A stretch of DNA of 64,000 nucleotides from Flavobacteriales bacterium (GTDB lineage Bacteria; Bacteroidota; Bacteroidia; Flavobacteriales_E; Vicingaceae): the NCBI GenBank assembly GCA_018608405.1, contig JABAZP010000006.1:53427-117426 (forward strand). The letters run 5' to 3'. How positions within the stretch are numbered: the first letter of the stretch is position 1; every line of letters starts with the position of its first letter. The translations under genes were made by a program, and so were the position numbers. Of the stretch, positions 62,741 through 64,000 are shown one piece after another. The notes beneath the pieces were generated by a model, which saw nothing but the letters and a program-made list of their open reading frames with translations, was not told where the DNA came from and did not search any database.

Positions 62741-63161
62741 AAAAGAATTTAAGCTCAAAAAAGTAGAGCAAGATGGGCAATTATTAAGTCCGGTGTTGGC
62801 GGATAATCGAAAAAATTATTTGATTGATATCGATGGGACTATTTGTGACGACATTCCAAACGAGGAGCCAAAGCGCATGGCAACTGCGGAGTTATATCCT
62901 GACGCATTGGAAACAATCAACAAATGGTTTGACGAAGGTCATGTGATTACCTATTTTACATCAAGAACAGAAGACCATCGAGAAGTAACAGAAAAGTGGT
63001 TGAATGAAAATGGATTTAAGTATCACGCACTTTTAATGGGTAAGCCACGTGGTGGTAACTATCATTGGATTGATAACCATTTGGTAAAAGCAACTCGATT
63101 TAACGGAAAGTTTACAGACTTAGTTAAAAAAGAAAAAACAATCGAAGTATTTGAAAGATAG
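62730..63161 (+). CDS. HAD-like phosphatase-type protein (143 aa) between Fe-S subunits
   Basis: 143 residues. The nucleophile motif LIDIDGTICDD is at about residues 30-40. Motif II-like YFTSRTEDHREVTEKWL and the ending GNYHWIDNHLVKATRF, with its Asp, replace the normal C-terminal motifs. It is a compact HAD-fold protein; relatives are sometimes labelled phosphoheptose isomerase, which is probably a wrong name. It starts 11 nt before the previous stop and is followed after 6 bp by the CCG-domain gene, so it is firmly in the Fe-S operon. Substrate unknown. Confidence 0.8.
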   Translation: MKDKKEFKLKKVEQDGQLLSPVLADNRKNYLIDIDGTICDDIPNEEPKRMATAELYPDALETINKWFDEGHVITYFTSRTEDHREVTEKWLNENGFKYHALLMGKPRGGNYHWIDNHLVKATRFNGKFTDLVKKEKTIEVFER

Positions 63162-63167
63162 AAAATT

Positions 63168-63959
63168 ATGAGCAGTACGTTAAACGTGAATACAATGGCC
63201 GAATTAACGGCTAAAGGGGAAAAGCCAGAGGTTTTATTTTGGGTAGGATGTGCTGGAAGTTTCGATGATCGAGCAAAGAAAATTACTCGTGCCTTTGTTA
63301 AAATATTAAACAGTGTTGGGGTAAATTTTGCGATTCTCGGTACGGAAGAAAGTTGTACAGGAGATCCTGCAAAACGAGCTGGGAACGAATTCTTATTTCA
63401 GATGCAAGCGATGACTAACATTCAGGTTATGAATGCTTATGAGGTTAAGAAAATTGTGACGACGTGTCCTCATTGTTTCAATACCTTAAAAAACGAATAT
63501 CCGGGCTTAGGCGGAGATTACGAGGTTTTGCATCATTCTCAATTTCTTCAAAAATTAATGGAAGAAGGTAAATTGAAGATAGAAGGTGGCGAATTTAAAG
63601 GGAAGAAAATTTCTTTTCACGATCCTTGTTACTTAGGCAGAGGAAATGGGGAGTATGAAGCACCAAGAGCTCTATTACAAGAATTAGATGCTGACTTGGT
63701 TGAGTTAAAGCGTTGCAAAGCAAAAGGTCTTTGCTGCGGTGCAGGAGGCGCTCAAATGTTTAAAGAAGCAGAGCCAGGAACCAAAGAAGTGAATATTGAG
63801 AGAATGGAAGATGTAGTGGATGCTAATCCAAACATTGTTGCTGTTGGTTGTCCATTTTGCATGACCATGATGACCGATGGGGTAAAAAACAAAGAGAAAG
63901 AAGATACGCTTAAAGTATATGATTTAGCGGAATTGATAGCAGAAGGGAAAGGTTTATAG
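63168..63959 (+). CDS. Fe-S-binding protein with two CCG domains (HdrB/GlpC-like)
   Basis: 263 residues. Two cysteine-rich (CCG) domains: FWVGCAGSFDDRAKK with TTCPHCFNTLKNEYP, then ISFHDPCYLGRGNGEYEAP, LCCGAGGAQMF and VGCPFCMTMMTDGV. CCG pairs hold a non-cubane or 4Fe-4S cluster for disulfide or hydride chemistry, as in heterodisulfide reductase subunit B. Soluble, no membrane helix. It should complete a complex with the membrane Fe-S subunit at 61418. Its physiological substrate is unknown. Confidence 0.9.
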   Translation: MSSTLNVNTMAELTAKGEKPEVLFWVGCAGSFDDRAKKITRAFVKILNSVGVNFAILGTEESCTGDPAKRAGNEFLFQMQAMTNIQVMNAYEVKKIVTTCPHCFNTLKNEYPGLGGDYEVLHHSQFLQKLMEEGKLKIEGGEFKGKKISFHDPCYLGRGNGEYEAPRALLQELDADLVELKRCKAKGLCCGAGGAQMFKEAEPGTKEVNIERMEDVVDANPNIVAVGCPFCMTMMTDGVKNKEKEDTLKVYDLAELIAEGKGL

Positions 63960-64000
63960 AGAATTATAAATTGTAAGTTTTTAATTACGAATTAGGGAAG

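Overview
This is an AT-rich, gene-dense chromosomal window from a member of the Bacteroidota, most likely a marine Flavobacteriales/Cryomorphaceae-like lineage. Four things point there. One protein carries a type IX secretion (T9SS) C-terminal sorting domain. TAnnTTTG (-7) promoter boxes occur and there is little Shine-Dalgarno signal. Several families typical of the phylum are present: PUR/DUF3276, DUF1573, DUF4199, DUF6913-like, and an SPFH gene followed by an Arc-type gene. NusB and ribosomal protein S16 are also the long forms seen in this phylum. The placement below phylum is inference.

Layout. 1-0.9 kb: end of a phenylacetyl-CoA epoxidase operon (paaC, paaD). 0.95-5 kb (minus): split transketolase whose two halves flank a secreted VWA protein, then a small T9SS-tail protein. 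5-11 kb: ychF, a polytopic membrane protein, small hypotheticals, rlmG, a structured intergenic element and a two-gene membrane cassette. 11.3-17.5 kb: tight operon of parE, parC, rhomboid protease and class IV aminotransferase. 17.5-22.4 kb: yqgE-like, pdxH, three overlapping small membrane genes including a DoxX-like one, a GT2 glycosyltransferase, a gene without a conventional start, and a hotdog thioesterase. 22.5-26.7 kb: an SPFH gene broken by two consecutive in-frame stops with two small partner genes, then a four-gene phosphorelay (PAS kinase, two lone receivers, HPt). 26.7-34.6 kb: FKBP isomerase, a decayed DksA/TraR zinc-finger remnant, ribH, a TPR membrane protein, recF, a DciA-like gene, dapA and NDH-2. 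34.6-37.1 kb (minus): RimK glutamate ligase with a retropepsin-like protease and an aspartoacylase-like carboxypeptidase. 37.1-44.4 kb: ettA, hisS, hutH, a PUR protein and an ABC exporter. 44.5-49 kb: amino-acid dehydrogenase, then nusB, DUF1573, yajC, ybbR-like and coaE. 49-56 kb: tsaC-like gene, transaldolase, SRP RNA, a glycosyltransferase/heptose-type block, trmN6, rimM and rpsP. 56.4-64 kb: lptD-like gene divergent from an operon of amidase, MlaD-type protein and an Fe-S reductase pair with a HAD-like gene between its subunits.

Most of the window is housekeeping. The points I would look at first are the SPFH gene with tandem in-frame stops (22.56-23.42 kb), the RimK/protease/carboxypeptidase module, the structured intergenic DNA at 9.88-10.02 kb, the DksA-like remnant at 27.2-27.4 kb, and four convergent gene pairs that share a 4-nt palindromic stop-stop overlap. 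I saw no tRNA or rRNA genes, no CRISPR array, no insertion sequence and no prophage. I did not find a convincing wholly new system.
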